From positions 1,959,566 to 2,023,565 of the forward strand of contig NC_069133.1 of the NCBI RefSeq assembly GCF_026914265.1: a DNA stretch of 64,000 nt. The letters run 5' to 3'. The stretch comes from Mya arenaria (lineage: Eukaryota > Mollusca > Bivalvia > Myida > Myidae). Of the stretch, positions 34,691 through 46,769 are shown one piece after another. The translations under genes and the position numbers were made by a program. The notes beneath the pieces are model-generated. The model made no database searches. It saw nothing but the letters and a program-made list of their open reading frames with translations, and was not told where the DNA came from. How positions within the stretch are numbered: position 1 is the first letter of the stretch; the number at the start of each line of letters is the position of its first letter.

Positions 34691-37600
34691 TGCATAAAAT
34701 GGTGGTCATTCTCCCCATTTCTCTTGGTCGTCTATATACACTAAGATGGTTGCGACCAGCCCCGGTCAGGAAATTTCTCTTATGTAAGCTATCTGCCAAC
34801 CCAGGCTCAGGCAAGACTAAAGACAAGTCCGACTGGCTGAAAACCCAGAAACGAGACGAAACTTCTGTTTTGAATTTCAAGCAATTTTAGGAACATCGGG
34901 AGCTGATATATGAGCCGGTTTACTCCGTTAGACATGGTACTATAATTCATATATATTGCTCTCACTAAAAACATTTTAATACAAAACGCATGAGCGCACG
35001 GTGACGCTATCTCAAATTTAGTATAAATATATATTCTCTCATCACGTAATTTTCAAATGCACCAATGTCTGGTTCTTGAAAGATTGTTGATAAAATATTT
35101 GCTAAACATGAGAAATCGATATTGGAAATCATGCGGCGTCGCACCACATTCATGTATACACTGTTTCAACAAGAGAGATAACCCAATAACACTATACACC
35201 GCATACACACTCCTTCGTAAAGATAAACAAACACAGGTTTATTTAGTCCGTGTGCATTAGCTGTTAAAATACAATGTGCAGGATTGTGGAATTATAAATC
35301 CAGTCGGTAATGTTTGTTTTCATTTATTGTATTTCAAGAACCACAGCTAGTATATTTGTAAAATCGTTTTAAAACAATACGAAACATACATGTTCGTATT
35401 GTGTATCGGGTACTGGTATTATTTACATGTATATAACATGCACACATGTTTATAAACAGTCATGGTATGCAGGTATGCAGGTAAAGTACAGGTAAACATT
35501 GACTGGCCGTTTGGAGATGGCTATTATTCACGTGTAAGATGAGCTTCTGATTTTGAATGAAAATAGCTTGCGCGCTCTCACTCGTATACTCAAAATATTT
35601 ATAAATTATTTTAAATATTTTTTTCAAGTCTCTCAGTCTGTAATCTGATCTGTATGTTTCGATGTTAGATAGGTCAGTTTTCGGTGCCGATTTATTTTAC
35701 AACAATGTCTACAGTACTGTAGCGTTAATCCAAGCCAGTTGGCGTACGTACTAAGAATTAGATTATGTTATTATCAATCGAATGCACGCTTTTATAGAAC
35801 TTAGTATACGCTAGTTATTTTCAGTATTTACAAGACATTTTTTTCAAAACATCAAGTTATGAGGGTTAAAACGATATATTTTAAGTTAAGAACAACAGCA
35901 CCACCATAACCACCAAAACCGTTGAATAGCGTTTTAAACAACAGAACAAAGCAATATAACAACAACATCATCATCATCAACAACAACAACAGGGACAGGC
36001 AACACGAAGATTACATCCGTATGTAATACGTGGACGTATATTTATTCTAATTCATTCAGGCTCTTACCCTGAATCGTAATTGAACTACATACGTCGAGTT
36101 CAGACCCCGGTCATATTCAGCCTTCTGTTATTTCAAAACTTGAAAGTTTAGTTTATCATCAAGCTTGATTTCATTCTATTTAAATATCCATATCAAATGG
36201 CAAAATGTTATTTACAGTAAGGAATCAGACATGGAAACAATATCTTACAAATTAGTGATCAGGAACATCTCGCCAAGTTCCAGCAGGCATGGTAGGGTTC
36301 CCTGTCTGCTTTTATGTGGGCACCGTAGCTCGTAAATTAATCATATAATTTGGAGTTAAAACATATGCCTGAAGGTTTTAGTGCCACATCAATCAGTTCC
36401 ACCTCTTTTTTTCAGTCAAATTATTGTTCAATTGATGTTTTATTAGTACGCGTATGTTTTTATATATTCATATCTTCATCTTGAATAAATAACCAAGGTA
36501 TCATTTACCAGTCAAAATCTCAGAAACTTCAAAGTATGAACTACTAGTATGCATTAACTTGTGCAAAACGTATGGCGTTAATCCGTTTTAAGCGATTATC
36601 TTGGTGCATATGTTGTTTAACGTGCTTATCAGTAGATAATCATTTATCGGAGGTTTGCTATAACATGAATCGTGATGAATCTCACGCGGTGTACGCATAG
36701 TATCATCGCTCTGGTGCACGAGAATGTTGATATGCTGGTATGAAGGTTTGTTGACATACCGGGATCATCTAGTACACTAGTCTGTGGAGCAGGTGTTTAT
36801 TCCATGGCTCCGACATTTCCTGCATCTTCAAAGGTCGGTTTCAAATTCCAGGTCTTATAGTGTGAAGGGAGTGTTGTGCTTCAGTGCAAAACTCGCAGAC
36901 TTAACGGATGATGCGCTTACTCACACAGGCAATGGCTCTGACGGTGCCTGTTCATGTAATTAATATATCTCAATGACTACCCGAGGAATACTAGTACTGT
37001 ATTTTAAGACCAGAGTTGAATATACAGGAATAAATCCCTTGTTCTAGTATGTAGAGAGTTTTTGGGTCGTCGGAAAAAACAATCGTATTTTTAATATACT
37101 TTATTTTTCGTGTTTTAAAGTACTAATACAAGTCATTTCCAAGCACTACATGTTCTGTTATGATAAACTAGTATATAACAAATACACTTGTCGACCCTGG
37201 TCTGCGTCCATGAGGTCATCTGGAGCTCCTTATAGACCGGCATGTTAACCTTCCCACGACCCAAAACACTCTTGATGTCTGTTTCCTGTGTGAAAACATT
37301 GGCCTGAATTAAACAATCAGGCTCTTTCATTTCTCCGCAGTAAAACAATCAGGCCCTTACACTGTTTACAAGTACAGCTAGTGGCCAAAATCAGTTTGAT
37401 GGTTATCTCTTTTAGAACAAAATGACCCTTTGTTCAGTTTATTCAGGACGTAAGGCCAACCTTATTTGTACAAGAGTTTCGGGGGTGAAAGTGTTTAAAT
37501 CGTCTATCTCCCATTCTTGATTATTTTCCCCCACTTCACAAGTAATTAAATGGTTGAATAGATATTAAAAGAGTCCCTTTGAATTGTGTTATTTGGCGAC

Positions 37601-38640
37601 CCGCGAATTCAAGCTAGACATTTTATTCAGATATTCGCTCCGACAATAAGCATATTATTACAATTATTATTATCTAATTTTCTCTACTTACCATTAGAAT
37701 ACAGCCAAAGTGTACAGCCAATGAAATTGCAGATAGGAAATCACGAAGTACTAGACTTAAACTTTCAACTTTCCGGTTGTTGGTAGGTCCTCCAAATTCC
37801 ACTCATTCGATACCAATCCCTGCGTCAGATTTTGTGTTGACAATCTGTCAGCCAATGAGGTTGTATTCTAAGTCAGTTAAAGTGACACTCTTATTCAAAA
37901 TCAATACATTCACACGTAAAACAAACATAAAATTTGACTGATAAAGCTTTATCTACTTACTAAATAATGCATTTATGGAAAATATAAATTATTGATAACA
38001 AGAGTGTAACTGCGTATTTAATAGCAGAAAACGCAAAAATATTAAATGATTGGTGAACGCTAAAAGATTTACTGTGGTCTACTATAGTCCCATGAGGTGG
38101 AAATACCAAGTTTTATGCTCATTTCTCTCAAATTAAACTCAGTATCCTTCATAAGAACCGACGTTTATTCATTCTTTTAGGAATTTTAAAACAATATTAT
38201 TAATTGTGGTAAATATTATTTGGGAGTAATAGTGCATCTTTAAATAACATGAATTAAAATCTTAATGATACAGACCTATAACATATAGTTCACAGCTTAT
38301 GCCGATGTTTAAAAACGATTGTTTTGTTTTTAAAAATGACAGTGGAGACAAACTGTTTCGTCTGACAATCATCGCATATAGTGCAGACAGGATCTCACAA
38401 TTATTGTGATTTACGAATCGCGCGATCTTCACGCCACTATCGGCTGTTGTTGGCATTAAAGTTATTTTGGCAGGCGGAGTTTTTTAGATAAACAATTTCC
38501 CTAATGCATCTATCTGCCAGTGTGGCGACGGCACGTTTTGGGAACCATTTAGTGTTTGTTTCTGCTTCGAGTCGAACGAACAAACAAACTCGGTAGAGAT
38601 TAAGTGCTATGTTGTGCATACATTTTCAGATTGATGAAGC
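34690..38640. other. Long intergenic stretch, no gene seen
   Basis: AT-rich sequence between the satellite and the sulfotransferase gene. Overlapping 74/75-codon frames on opposite strands (34656-34890) and other short frames lack any recognisable feature. An AAC/CAT repeat lies at about 35958-35992. Confidence 0.55.
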
Positions 38641-38679
38641 CAGGGACAGACCGCGCATGCTTGATTGAATTGAATAAGG

Positions 38680-38740
38680 TGACGTCATTCATTTAACAAC
38701 GTGTGCAAGGGGATTTAAAGACGTCATGTGCGGTGACGTT
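38680..38740 (+). promoter_or_regulatory. Cluster of CRE-like sites upstream of the sulfotransferase start
   Basis: A perfect TGACGTCA at 38680-38687 is followed by ACGTCATG at 38720-38728 and GTGACGTT at 38733-38740, all within 70 bp of the start codon. A second perfect TGACGTCA lies in exon 1 (38904-38911). A CREB/ATF-type input is inferred from motif only; the transcription start is unknown. Confidence 0.4.
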
Positions 38741-38745
38741 CTAAA

Positions 38746-39243
38746 ATGACTTATGGATCAGTGTTAAAATGGCGTTTTCCCTTCCAAGAGAGGATTGAAA
38801 TACGTACACCGGGTGCTAGGGTTCTCTTCCTGTCAGTATTTGTAGCGGCATTTGTGATATTTGGAATATTGTTTTCCTATAATAACATTAATGATGTCAG
38901 CGATGTGACGTCAATTGTCCTTATTCAAAACAAAATAAATTCGGAACATACTGGTTCGCAGAGAGTACTTAAGACGTTGTCAAGGTTACAGGCTGAAACC
39001 AACGTAGCTGACGATAACAATGAATTTTATAAACACGTGACAACCGGGGTTGACAACGAGGCTGCAATTGATGAGGAAGATGAGGAGGCGGAATCTCTGG
39101 ATTGGGGGCAGGAGGAGGTCGACATGGACTTGAAGTCTTCTGGTGACGGGTCGGGGTTTGGGTTGTCTGCAAATGAGAGCGGGGACGCAGATGTGAGTGC
39201 GGTCATCGACTGGAATGATCCCCGGCTTGACCTGCTGCACATG
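38746..39243 (+). CDS. CHST15-like exon 1
   Basis: 166 codons from the ATG in TAAAATGACTTATGG to CACATG|GTATGG. Encodes cytoplasmic tail, single membrane anchor and an Asp/Glu-rich stem (EAAIDEEDEEAESLDWGQEE). Reading past the donor gives only six more codons before a stop, which supports the splice. Phase 0. Confidence 0.85.
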
Positions 39244-42200
39244 GTATGGCGTTGGTCATAATTATGCATTGGCCCATTTGGCGGATTTGTTGTGCGTTAT
39301 TTTGTGCATTTTGTCAGTAATAATGACTCTTATGTAAGACTTTATAATATTGTAGCAATAAAAAAATATAGTAAGCAATAATGGAAAACAAGGGGTTGTT
39401 ATTTCAGTAAATTAAATACATTTCAAATGCATATTACACATTTTGATTTTAGGATAGACCGGAGTTCAGTCCCCGCTTCAAGAACCCATGTTGGTTTGAG
39501 CCGCTACGAACGCCCGACCCGTACGAAAACAACACGTTCGCCACGTTCTCTCCATCAGCTAAACGCACACTCGAGCGTCTGGGCGAACAGTGGGAGGAGC
39601 AGTACTACCTTAATGACGTCAAGCCCACGCGGCTACGATGTCTGCCGCACTTCATAATCATTGGTCAGCCGAAGTGCGGGAGCACGGACCTGTTTTGGAA
39701 GGTTGCCAAGCACCCGGACATCGTTACGCCCCCTATCAAGGAACTGCACTGGTGGTCCAGGAGCAGACAAGGTAACTGTTGATATCCACGAACCTCGACG
39801 TCAGTAATGCAGATGTAATGCACATGCACTCAATCCTCACACCAATTCTACGGAACCATAACCAGCGGTTTATCAATCTTGTACAATTGTAGCTGATACT
39901 CTTTATTTTTTCATTATGTCAACGGCTTAACTGAATAATTTCTCCTGCAGGTCGGCGATTCCAGTACCGGAAGTTAATCCCTCTCGAGGACTACGTTGAC
40001 ATGTTTGACGAGGCGGGCTCTCTCATCCTCGACCGGGCTAACAATGCCTCGCTTCAGGGTGCAATGGAACCCCTAGACCAGATCGTCACTGGTAAGGAAT
40101 GGGACGGTGCTTGGGATGGGGGAGGGGGCTGGGATGGGTGTGGGATTCTCGGGGTGGAATAAGACGATAGGGATGGGAATGGGGCTGGATGGGACACACA
40201 TAACACACAGTATAACACACAGCATAGCACACAGCATATCACTCAGTATAATACAGAGCATAGCACTCGTATAATACAAAGCATAGCACTCAGTATAACA
40301 CACAGCATAACACGGAGCATAGCACTCAGTATAATACAGAGCATAGCACTCAGTATAACACACAGTATAACACGGAGCATAGCACTCAGTATAATACAGA
40401 GCATAGCACTCAGTATAACACACAGCATAACACACAGTATAACACACAGCATAACGCTCAGTATAAAAAACAGAGCATAGCACTCAGTATAAAACAGAGC
40501 ATAGCACTCAGTATAACACACAGCATAGCACTCAGTATAAAACAGAGCATAGCACTCAGTATAACACACAGCATAACGCTCAGTATAAAACAGAGCATAG
40601 CACTCAGTATAACACACAGCATAACACACAGTATAACACACAGCATAACGCTCAGTATAAAAAACAGAGCATAGCACTCAGTATAAAACAGAGCATAGCA
40701 CTCAGTATAACACACAGCATAGCACTCAGTATAAAACAGAGCATAGCACTCAGTATAACACACAGCATAACGCTCAGTATAAAACAGAGCATAGCACTCA
40801 GTATAACACACAGCATAGCACTCAGTATAACACAGAGCATAACACACAGTTTAACACACAGCATAACACACAGTATAACACACAGCATAACACACAGTAT
40901 AGCACTCCGTATAACACAGAGCATAGCACTCAGTATAATACAAAGCATAGCACTCAGTATAACACACAGCATAACACGGAGCATAGCACTCAGTATAATA
41001 CAGAGCATAGCACTCAGTATAACACACAGTATAACACGGAGCATAGCACTCAGTATAATACAGAGCATAGCACTCAGTATAACACACAGCATAACACACA
41101 GTATAACACACAGCATAATGCTCAGTATAAAAAACAGAGCATAGCCCTCAGTATAACACACAGCATAGCACTCAGTATAAAACAGAGCATAGCACTCAGT
41201 ATAACACACAGCATAACGCTCAGTATAAAACAGAGCATAGCACTCAGTATAACACACAGCATAGCACTCAGTATAACACAGAGCATAACACACATTTTAA
41301 CACACAACATAACACACAGTATAACACACAGCATAACACACAGTATAGCACTCCGTATAACACAGAGCATAACACACAGCATTACATACATTATAACTCA
41401 CAGCATTACATACATTATAACACACAGTATAACACACAGCATAACACACAGTATAACACACAGCATAACACACAGTATAACACACAGCATAACATACAGC
41501 ATAACACACAGCATAACACACAGTATAACACACAGCATAACACACAGCATAACACACAGTATAACAGACAGCATAACACACAGCATAGCACACAGTATAA
41601 CACACAGTATAACACACATCATAACACACAGCATAACACACAGCATGACACAAACACACAGCATAACACACAACATAACACACACACGCAGCATAACACA
41701 CAGTATAACACAGACACGCAGCATTACACACAGCATAACACAAACATGCAGCATAACACACAGCATAACACAAACACGCAGCATTATAAACAGCATAACA
41801 CACAGCATAACACAAACATGCAGCATAACACACAGCATAACACAAACACGCAGCATAACACGCAGCATAACACACAGCATAACACACAGTATAACACACA
41901 GGTAACACAGCATAGCACTCGGTATAACACACAGTATAACACATAGCATAGCACTCAGCATAACACACAGCATGACACAAACACACAGCATAACACACAG
42001 CATCACACACAGTATAACACACAGCATAACACACAGCATAACACAAACATGCAGCATATCACACAGCATAACACAATATTCATGAGAAATAAGTGAACTG
42101 ATGTTTGTTTATTGAATTGCTGAAAATGGAGATGAAAGCATGACAATTTTTTCAATGGTGTTCTCAACTAAGGCATGTACTTTTGTACTGAGATTACAGG

Positions 42201-45200
42201 ACATTATCTTTAATACTGAAAACATGCTTTAGTAAAGGCCAAAGCCATTAACAATAAAGTGGCATTATAGTTCATCATGGCTATTACTGAACCAAAATGT
42301 CAGACATTAAATTTACTAGAGCCTGTCTGTGTCATTTAATGTTCCATTTATTATGCACTAGTGTTAAATAGGATAACTACATCGTTATTTCTTCAAACTA
42401 TCAAGAAAAGTTAATATATATCTTTCTAGCCCTTATTATTTCGACTTTGTTGTTTGGTGTTATAATGGTTCATGTACATATGTTCAGGGATGAATTAAAG
42501 AAACAAATGCCTAGACCTATTACCTAGATTTCGTTTTTAAACTAAAAATATCCTAGTTTGATGATGATGATGATGATGATGTCATAGCCTTGGTGTCATT
42601 GTTATGCAGAAACGTGAACCTTGGCCATGACTCAAAAAAGGTTCAAATGAAACTTGGTACACATGTTGCCAGAGACCATATGCACATGAACATGTATATA
42701 GCAAGATGAATAATACTGACTGTAATAGCTATTGAGTTATGTCCTTTTTTTCACTGAAAAAAACAAGAACAGACAAGCATAGACATTCGCTCAGTGGCGC
42801 TCTTGTTACAATTTATTTTTATAGTATTTGTCATGAAATAATTTTAACATATCTCTGTTTTCCAGGAGAGGCAAGCGTGTCAACATTCTGGGACAATTTT
42901 GAGTGGCCCCGGTACCCGGAGAACAAGGGCCTTGCGGAGCCCCGCTACCTCATACCTCACTACATACAACATTTCATTCCAGATGTGAAACTCATACTTA
43001 TAGTCAGAGATCCTGTTGAAAGGTAAAAAAAATATCAATGTTTTAATAACAAATTAAAGTGATTTAGAACGAAAGTCTTCATTAAAGTAGCACAGCGCTA
43101 ATGGGCATCATTTCAAACTATGATTAGCTTGATAATTTCTTAATGTGTATCATTTCCTTGTTTCAAAACAAAATTTAAAAGAAATTTACCATCATATAAC
43201 AATTTTATTTAAATTTGAATCACTCTGTCCCCCATTTCAGAATTTTTTATATAAACGACGTCACCCGAGAGACAAGAAAAATCCATTATTCATTTATTTT
43301 TCAACATTTTGGTAAAAATTTGATAACAGAGTAAAAAAAAAAAATGCTTTCAGAAATAATACATATTGATCACATCATCAACAAATATAATCAAACTGTA
43401 CTGAAATGGCCATAATGTATTACAATTTTACACTGTTTTGACGCATAAAAAGGCAAAACCTTGATGTTAAGAAGCAAAATCAACAAGTTCTAGCAATACT
43501 CTTGACCTGTTCCTTATTAATAACTAAACTTTAACCTTTTTGGAACATTATGTAAAAAAATTGGATTGTTTTACTGTCTTGTTTACCAAAAATAAGGGTT
43601 TAAAATTCCCAACTACATGTACCTATTTCAGCTGCAACTGCAAGTAAGAAATTATCAAAGAAGCTAACATTTATGTGAAAAAAAATAAAATATTTACTTT
43701 TTAGCGAAAAAAACTGTATAAGGTTGTGTAAAAAAATGTTAGCTAATGAAAAATGAAAAGAAAAAAAGCTTCTAGATGGATTTGAAATGCTGCCATGAAA
43801 GATTTGTAGTCCTGTGCTTAACAACATAGGCTAAAGCATTAAAATTAAAGAATTTCAAGTGGAGGTTTTCATTAGGGGTTTGCTACCTTAAGGAATGGAG
43901 AAAGCTATGCAATAAAGGAATTAAAATGAACATGTGATCCAGTATTTGATGTAAGGGCCACATATCTCTGGGATTATTATTTGCAATTTTACTCGATCGA
44001 TTCCTGCTCTTATTTTGTAGGTGTAACTTAATGGCCAATTAGCTACAGTTTTGAAGACATTAATGATGAAACTTTGTTAAAGTAAAATTTTGAAGAAAAA
44101 AACATGTTTCAAGGATGGAAGGTTCAGCATGAAATTAAGTTTTTTATTAATAAAAGAATAAAGAAATGTGTCTGGCAGCAGGATTCAAATTTCATATCTT
44201 TTTTCTTAATCTTTTTTAGTTAGTTTTGTCCACGGCCTGTAACGGCTGCTTTATGGCTTGACCCCATCACATCCCCCAGTGTGACTTAAACAAAATTTTG
44301 AAGTCAAAGGAGGAATTTTACCCAACCAGTTGATGGGATATTCGACAAAGGAGTAATTTTGGACCCAAAGTGCTGCCAGACCTGCTATGAATGACATCTA
44401 GAGTGGTGCCACAACTCTTTCGTGTCCTCTGAACTAAACAGGCATTGAAACTTAGAAGTTTATAAGTCCAATTCTTCTTTCAGGATGTATTCTGACTACC
44501 TATACTTCCATTCCAAGAACAAGTCGGCTGACGACTTTCACGAGGCAGCCAGTAAAGCTGTCAGCCTGTATAGCTCCTGTGTCCATACGTACGGGACGCG
44601 ACGGTGTGCCTATAACAACACTTTAGCCAATCAAGTCAGGGTAAGTATCTTTGATGAAAGAAACCAAATTAAGGGTTTGAGTTAACCCTTAATTCATTTA
44701 TAAATTCCACAGTATTTTGGTTTAAGGTACCTTACTGAATTTGCATATTGAAATCATGGGAGCTAAATCAAGAGATCAGTTTGGTTTGTGAAGATTTCAA
44801 TTTTGTAAAGATATAATTACCGGAACATGATGAATCTGTGAAGTTGTTAGAAATTTGTCAAAAGAAGAAAATGGCATCTTAAATCTAAAGTTTATGAATA
44901 CCGATATATGTTTAATTATTAAAAATTAGGACAGATATCTTTATTTACAGATATCTTGATGTTGATATTATAGGTACGGTTACGTGTGGGTATGTACTCC
45001 GTGTATATGCAAGACTGGCTGAAACTGTTTCCACGGCAACAGTTCTACATCATGCGCTTAGAGGACTACACAAAGGATCCAGTCTATCATGTGAAACAGA
45101 TCTATAAGTTCCTAAGCATCCGTGAGTAGTTAACTCTTATATCATGTGGTGTAAATACCATAGGGTGACATAAAGATTTAAAGTGCTATGGTGCCTTCTG

Positions 45201-45701
45201 GTATTTTGTTAGTTTTGTCTGCTTTCAAAGAAAGTAAAGCTGAGGTATTGTCTTAGCTTTGACGGTGTTGTTGGTGATGCTTTCATCAGATTACAAAATT
45301 TTAACCTTGGTCATGACTCAAAGAGCGTTCCAGGGATTAAAATGAAACTTGGTACACATGCTGCCACAACATATATGTCAAATAATTGTCATGTGAAGTC
45401 CCTTTCTCGACTAAAGTTCAACAGACGAGCTTTGGCGTGTGCCCCTCGTCATGCTGGATTCAGGAGGGTTTTTTCCAACTCGTCAAATACATCTTTTTTC
45501 TTTATTTTAGGACCAATTCCACGAGACAAGGAGAAGCTCATTTCCAGTTCACCAAAATCCAATATCCGAAAACCTGAGGACCAGGAGCTGGGTGCCATGC
45601 ACAACAAAACACGGCAACTGCTTGCTGACTTTTACAGCACCTATAACAAGGACCTAGCAGCTTTGATAGAGGACAGGCGTTATCTTTGGTTGGACAGCTG
45701 A
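38746..45701 (+). CDS. CHST15-like carbohydrate sulfotransferase (GalNAc 4-sulfate 6-O-sulfotransferase family), seven coding exons
   Basis: Coding exons: 38746-39243, 39453-39771, 39951-40091, 42866-43022, 44484-44640, 44974-45121 and 45511-45701. Spliced length is 1611 bp (536 residues plus stop); human CHST15 is 561. All six introns are GT-AG and phases agree (0,1,1,2,0,1). A short N-terminal cytoplasmic part is followed by a membrane anchor (about residues 25-44, FLSVFVAAFVIFGILF), an acidic stem, and the sulfotransferase domain. The 5' PAPS motif GQPKCGSTDLFW is at 237-248. The 3' PAPS motif is RDPVERMYS, R367 to S375. The family moves sulfate from PAPS to C6 of GalNAc 4-sulfate in chondroitin/dermatan sulfate, in the Golgi lumen. 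Molluscs carry many CHST15-like paralogues, so the acceptor here is uncertain. Poly(A) signals AATAAA lie at 45710-45720, close after the stop. Confidence 0.93.
39453..39771 (+). CDS. CHST15-like exon 2
   Basis: Acceptor TGATTTTAG, donor CAAG|GTAACT. Encodes the start of the catalytic domain, including the PAPS 5'-phosphosulfate loop GQPKCGSTDLFW and the KELHWWSR segment. Ends in phase 1. Confidence 0.93.
39951..40091 (+). CDS. CHST15-like exon 3
   Basis: Acceptor TTTCTCCTGCAG, donor ACTG|GTAAGG. Encodes RRFQYRKLIPLEDYVDMFDE and the conserved-looking LILDRANNASLQG segment. Phase 1 at both ends. Confidence 0.92.
40195..42075. repeat. 12-bp minisatellite filling intron 3 of the sulfotransferase gene
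   Basis: About 155 copies of CAGCATAACACA / CAGTATAACACA-type 12-mers, with GCACTC, GAGCATAG and AAAACAG variants. Blocks recur at about 660 bp: TATAATACAAAGCATAGCAC at about 40270 and 40935, and GCTCAGTATAAAAAACAGAG at about 40456, 40648 and 41120. That gives a higher-order repeat. The right third (41380-42075) is more homogeneous and gains CACAAACACGCAG units. Because 12 is a multiple of 3, long Cys/Tyr-periodic frames stay open on the minus strand (up to 249 codons). They are not genes. Confidence 0.96.
42080..42555. other. Rest of intron 3, left part
   Basis: AT-rich intron sequence with nothing recognisable. Confidence 0.6.
42558..42582. repeat. (GAT)n microsatellite
   Basis: Seven to eight GAT copies in intron 3. 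Confidence 0.85.
42600..42815 (+). repeat. Dispersed repeat, copy 1 (intron 3)
   Basis: ACCTTGGCCATGACTCAAAA, AATGAAACTTGGTACACATG and TTGCCAGAGACC match 45300-45375 in intron 6. The right end carries ATTCGCTCAGTGGCGCTCTT, a border I associate with bivalve repeats. Confidence 0.65.
42866..43022 (+). CDS. CHST15-like exon 4
   Basis: Acceptor CTGTTTTCCAG, donor GAAAG|GTAAAA. Starts at residue 320 (EASVSTFWDNFEWPRYPEN) and ends in the 3'-phosphate-binding strand LILIVRDPVE. Ends in phase 2, completed by exon 5. Confidence 0.93.
43023..44483. other. Intron 4
   Basis: AT-rich. Holds the dispersed repeat at 44230-44425 and otherwise nothing recognisable. Confidence 0.7.
44230..44425 (+). repeat. 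Dispersed repeat, copy 2 (intron 4)
   Basis: GGCTTGACCCCATCACAT, GTGTGACTTAAAC, CCCAAAGTGCTGCC and ATGAATGACATCTAGAGTGG parallel 22265-22450. Confidence 0.7.
44484..44640 (+). CDS. CHST15-like exon 5
   Basis: Acceptor TTCTTCTTTCAG, donor TCAGG|GTAAGT. Begins with the codon completed from exon 4 and MYSDYLYFHSKNKSADDF, carrying the Ser of the 3' PAPS motif. Ends phase 0. Confidence 0.92.
44974..45121 (+). CDS. CHST15-like exon 6
   Basis: Acceptor GATATTATAG, donor CATCC|GTGAGT. Encodes LRVGMYSVYMQDWLKLFPRQ and the FYIMRLEDYTKDP segment typical of the C-terminal part of this sulfotransferase fold. Ends phase 1. Confidence 0.92.
45300..45375 (+). repeat. Dispersed repeat, copy 2 (intron 6)
   Basis: ACCTTGGTCATGACTCAAAG and AATGAAACTTGGTACACATG match the intron 3 copy at 42600-42815. 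Confidence 0.6.
45511..45701 (+). CDS. CHST15-like exon 7 and stop
   Basis: Acceptor TTCTTTATTTTAG. Encodes the C-terminus (KTRQLLADFYSTYNKDLAAL ... YLWLDS) and TGA at 45699-45701. The segment FYxxYNxDL is typical of this enzyme group. Confidence 0.92.
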
Positions 45702-45709
45702 GAATACGT

Positions 45710-45720
45710 AATAAAATAAA
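45710..45720 (+). terminator. Poly(A) signals after the sulfotransferase
   Basis: Two overlapping AATAAA hexamers 9-19 bp after the stop codon. Other AATAAA-like hexamers lie further on (for example near 47168), so the true 3' end is open. Confidence 0.4.
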
Positions 45721-45724
45721 AAAA

Positions 45725-46700
45725 ATTGTTGCAGATTGCATCAAAGTCAGATATATTCATCACTTATTCATAGCGCTTGCTGAAAATATGAGAAATCCCA
45801 CAGTTTCATCTAGTGCCAATGTTTCATAGACAATCAATCATTATACATGTCATCACATTCATTTCCCTATACAAGATATTTTTTCCTTTATAACATATAA
45901 CACAGGGTTGAGCCATTGTTTTAAAATGGTATATACTCTTCACTAACGTTTACTTACATTATGCATTTAGCCATCATTTTAACCCACCGCAGTGATCCCA
46001 CCATTTTATACATACCCAGCTATTTTATTTGTTCTTATTTTTTAACCTTACATGAGACATGCATGCAGACATAGGGTAGTTTCACTGCCGAGCTCAGTAT
46101 GTTTATCCACTTTCAATGCCAAATTTGTTCTGTAAAACCATGACATTATTCCTATTAATGTGTATTTTTACTTGGATATTACATGTTAAATGAAAGTAAT
46201 TGTTTTTTATTGTTAACAGTTAACAGGGGTAACAAAAAAATGTTTGTTTCCAGTCTCCTGACTTTGCCTCTTTTTTCACCGACCCAATTTAAATAAAAAT
46301 GTTTACGTGATTGTTTTCACCTTTTACATGTACATCTTTTCGGTATTTTCTTGATTGGGAAAGAAGCCTTAATGTATTTTTTTATGGAGCCCTCTAGTTA
46401 AAGCTAATCTGGACCAGCGCTGTTTTAAGTGTGACAATGATATACAGACTCTAGAAGTTAACTTTAATAAATCCCAACCATCTATTTTATTTAAAACATG
46501 ATTTATTTCATGAAAATACATTGAAAAACATACAAATGTGTCATCATTAGGATTGAGAAGGTAGCTGAAAGCTAATATCATTATCTCTCTCCTTTTAACT
46601 TGGAGGCAGTGAAATTGGAAATAAACACTTTTTTGGTCTCATATAAATGCTCAGGTCGCTTGACTGCAAGGTTGTGAAGATATTTCAGTATTGCCCATGT
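45725..46700. other. 3' flank of the sulfotransferase, no gene seen
   Basis: AT-rich, probably partly 3' untranslated region. Confidence 0.5.
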
Positions 46701-46702
46701 TT

Positions 46703-46765
46703 TATGACCTGGTGCTGTATTCGATACACGCATGATATTGATATTAAATACGGCCCCAGGTCATA
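46703..46765. mobile_element. Minimal Harbinger-like remnant hairpin
   Basis: TATGACCTGGTGCTGTATTC and the right half TTAAATACGGCCCCAGGTCAT (in parts TTAAATACGGCCCC, AGGTCAT) are near-perfect reverse complements around a 15-bp loop. The arms resemble the terminal GGCCGTATTNAT of the element at 55498-55752, so this may be an element reduced to its two ends. Confidence 0.5.
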
Positions 46766-46769
46766 TCCG

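Noticed and set aside
34656..34890. Opposed 74/75-codon frames
   Set aside because: Mirror frames on both strands, no motif, adjacent to the satellite flank.
40054..42069. Cys/Tyr-rich minus-strand frames up to 249 codons and plus-strand THSI-type frames
   Set aside because: 12-bp minisatellite within intron 3; unit length is a multiple of three so frames stay open; antisense to a real gene.
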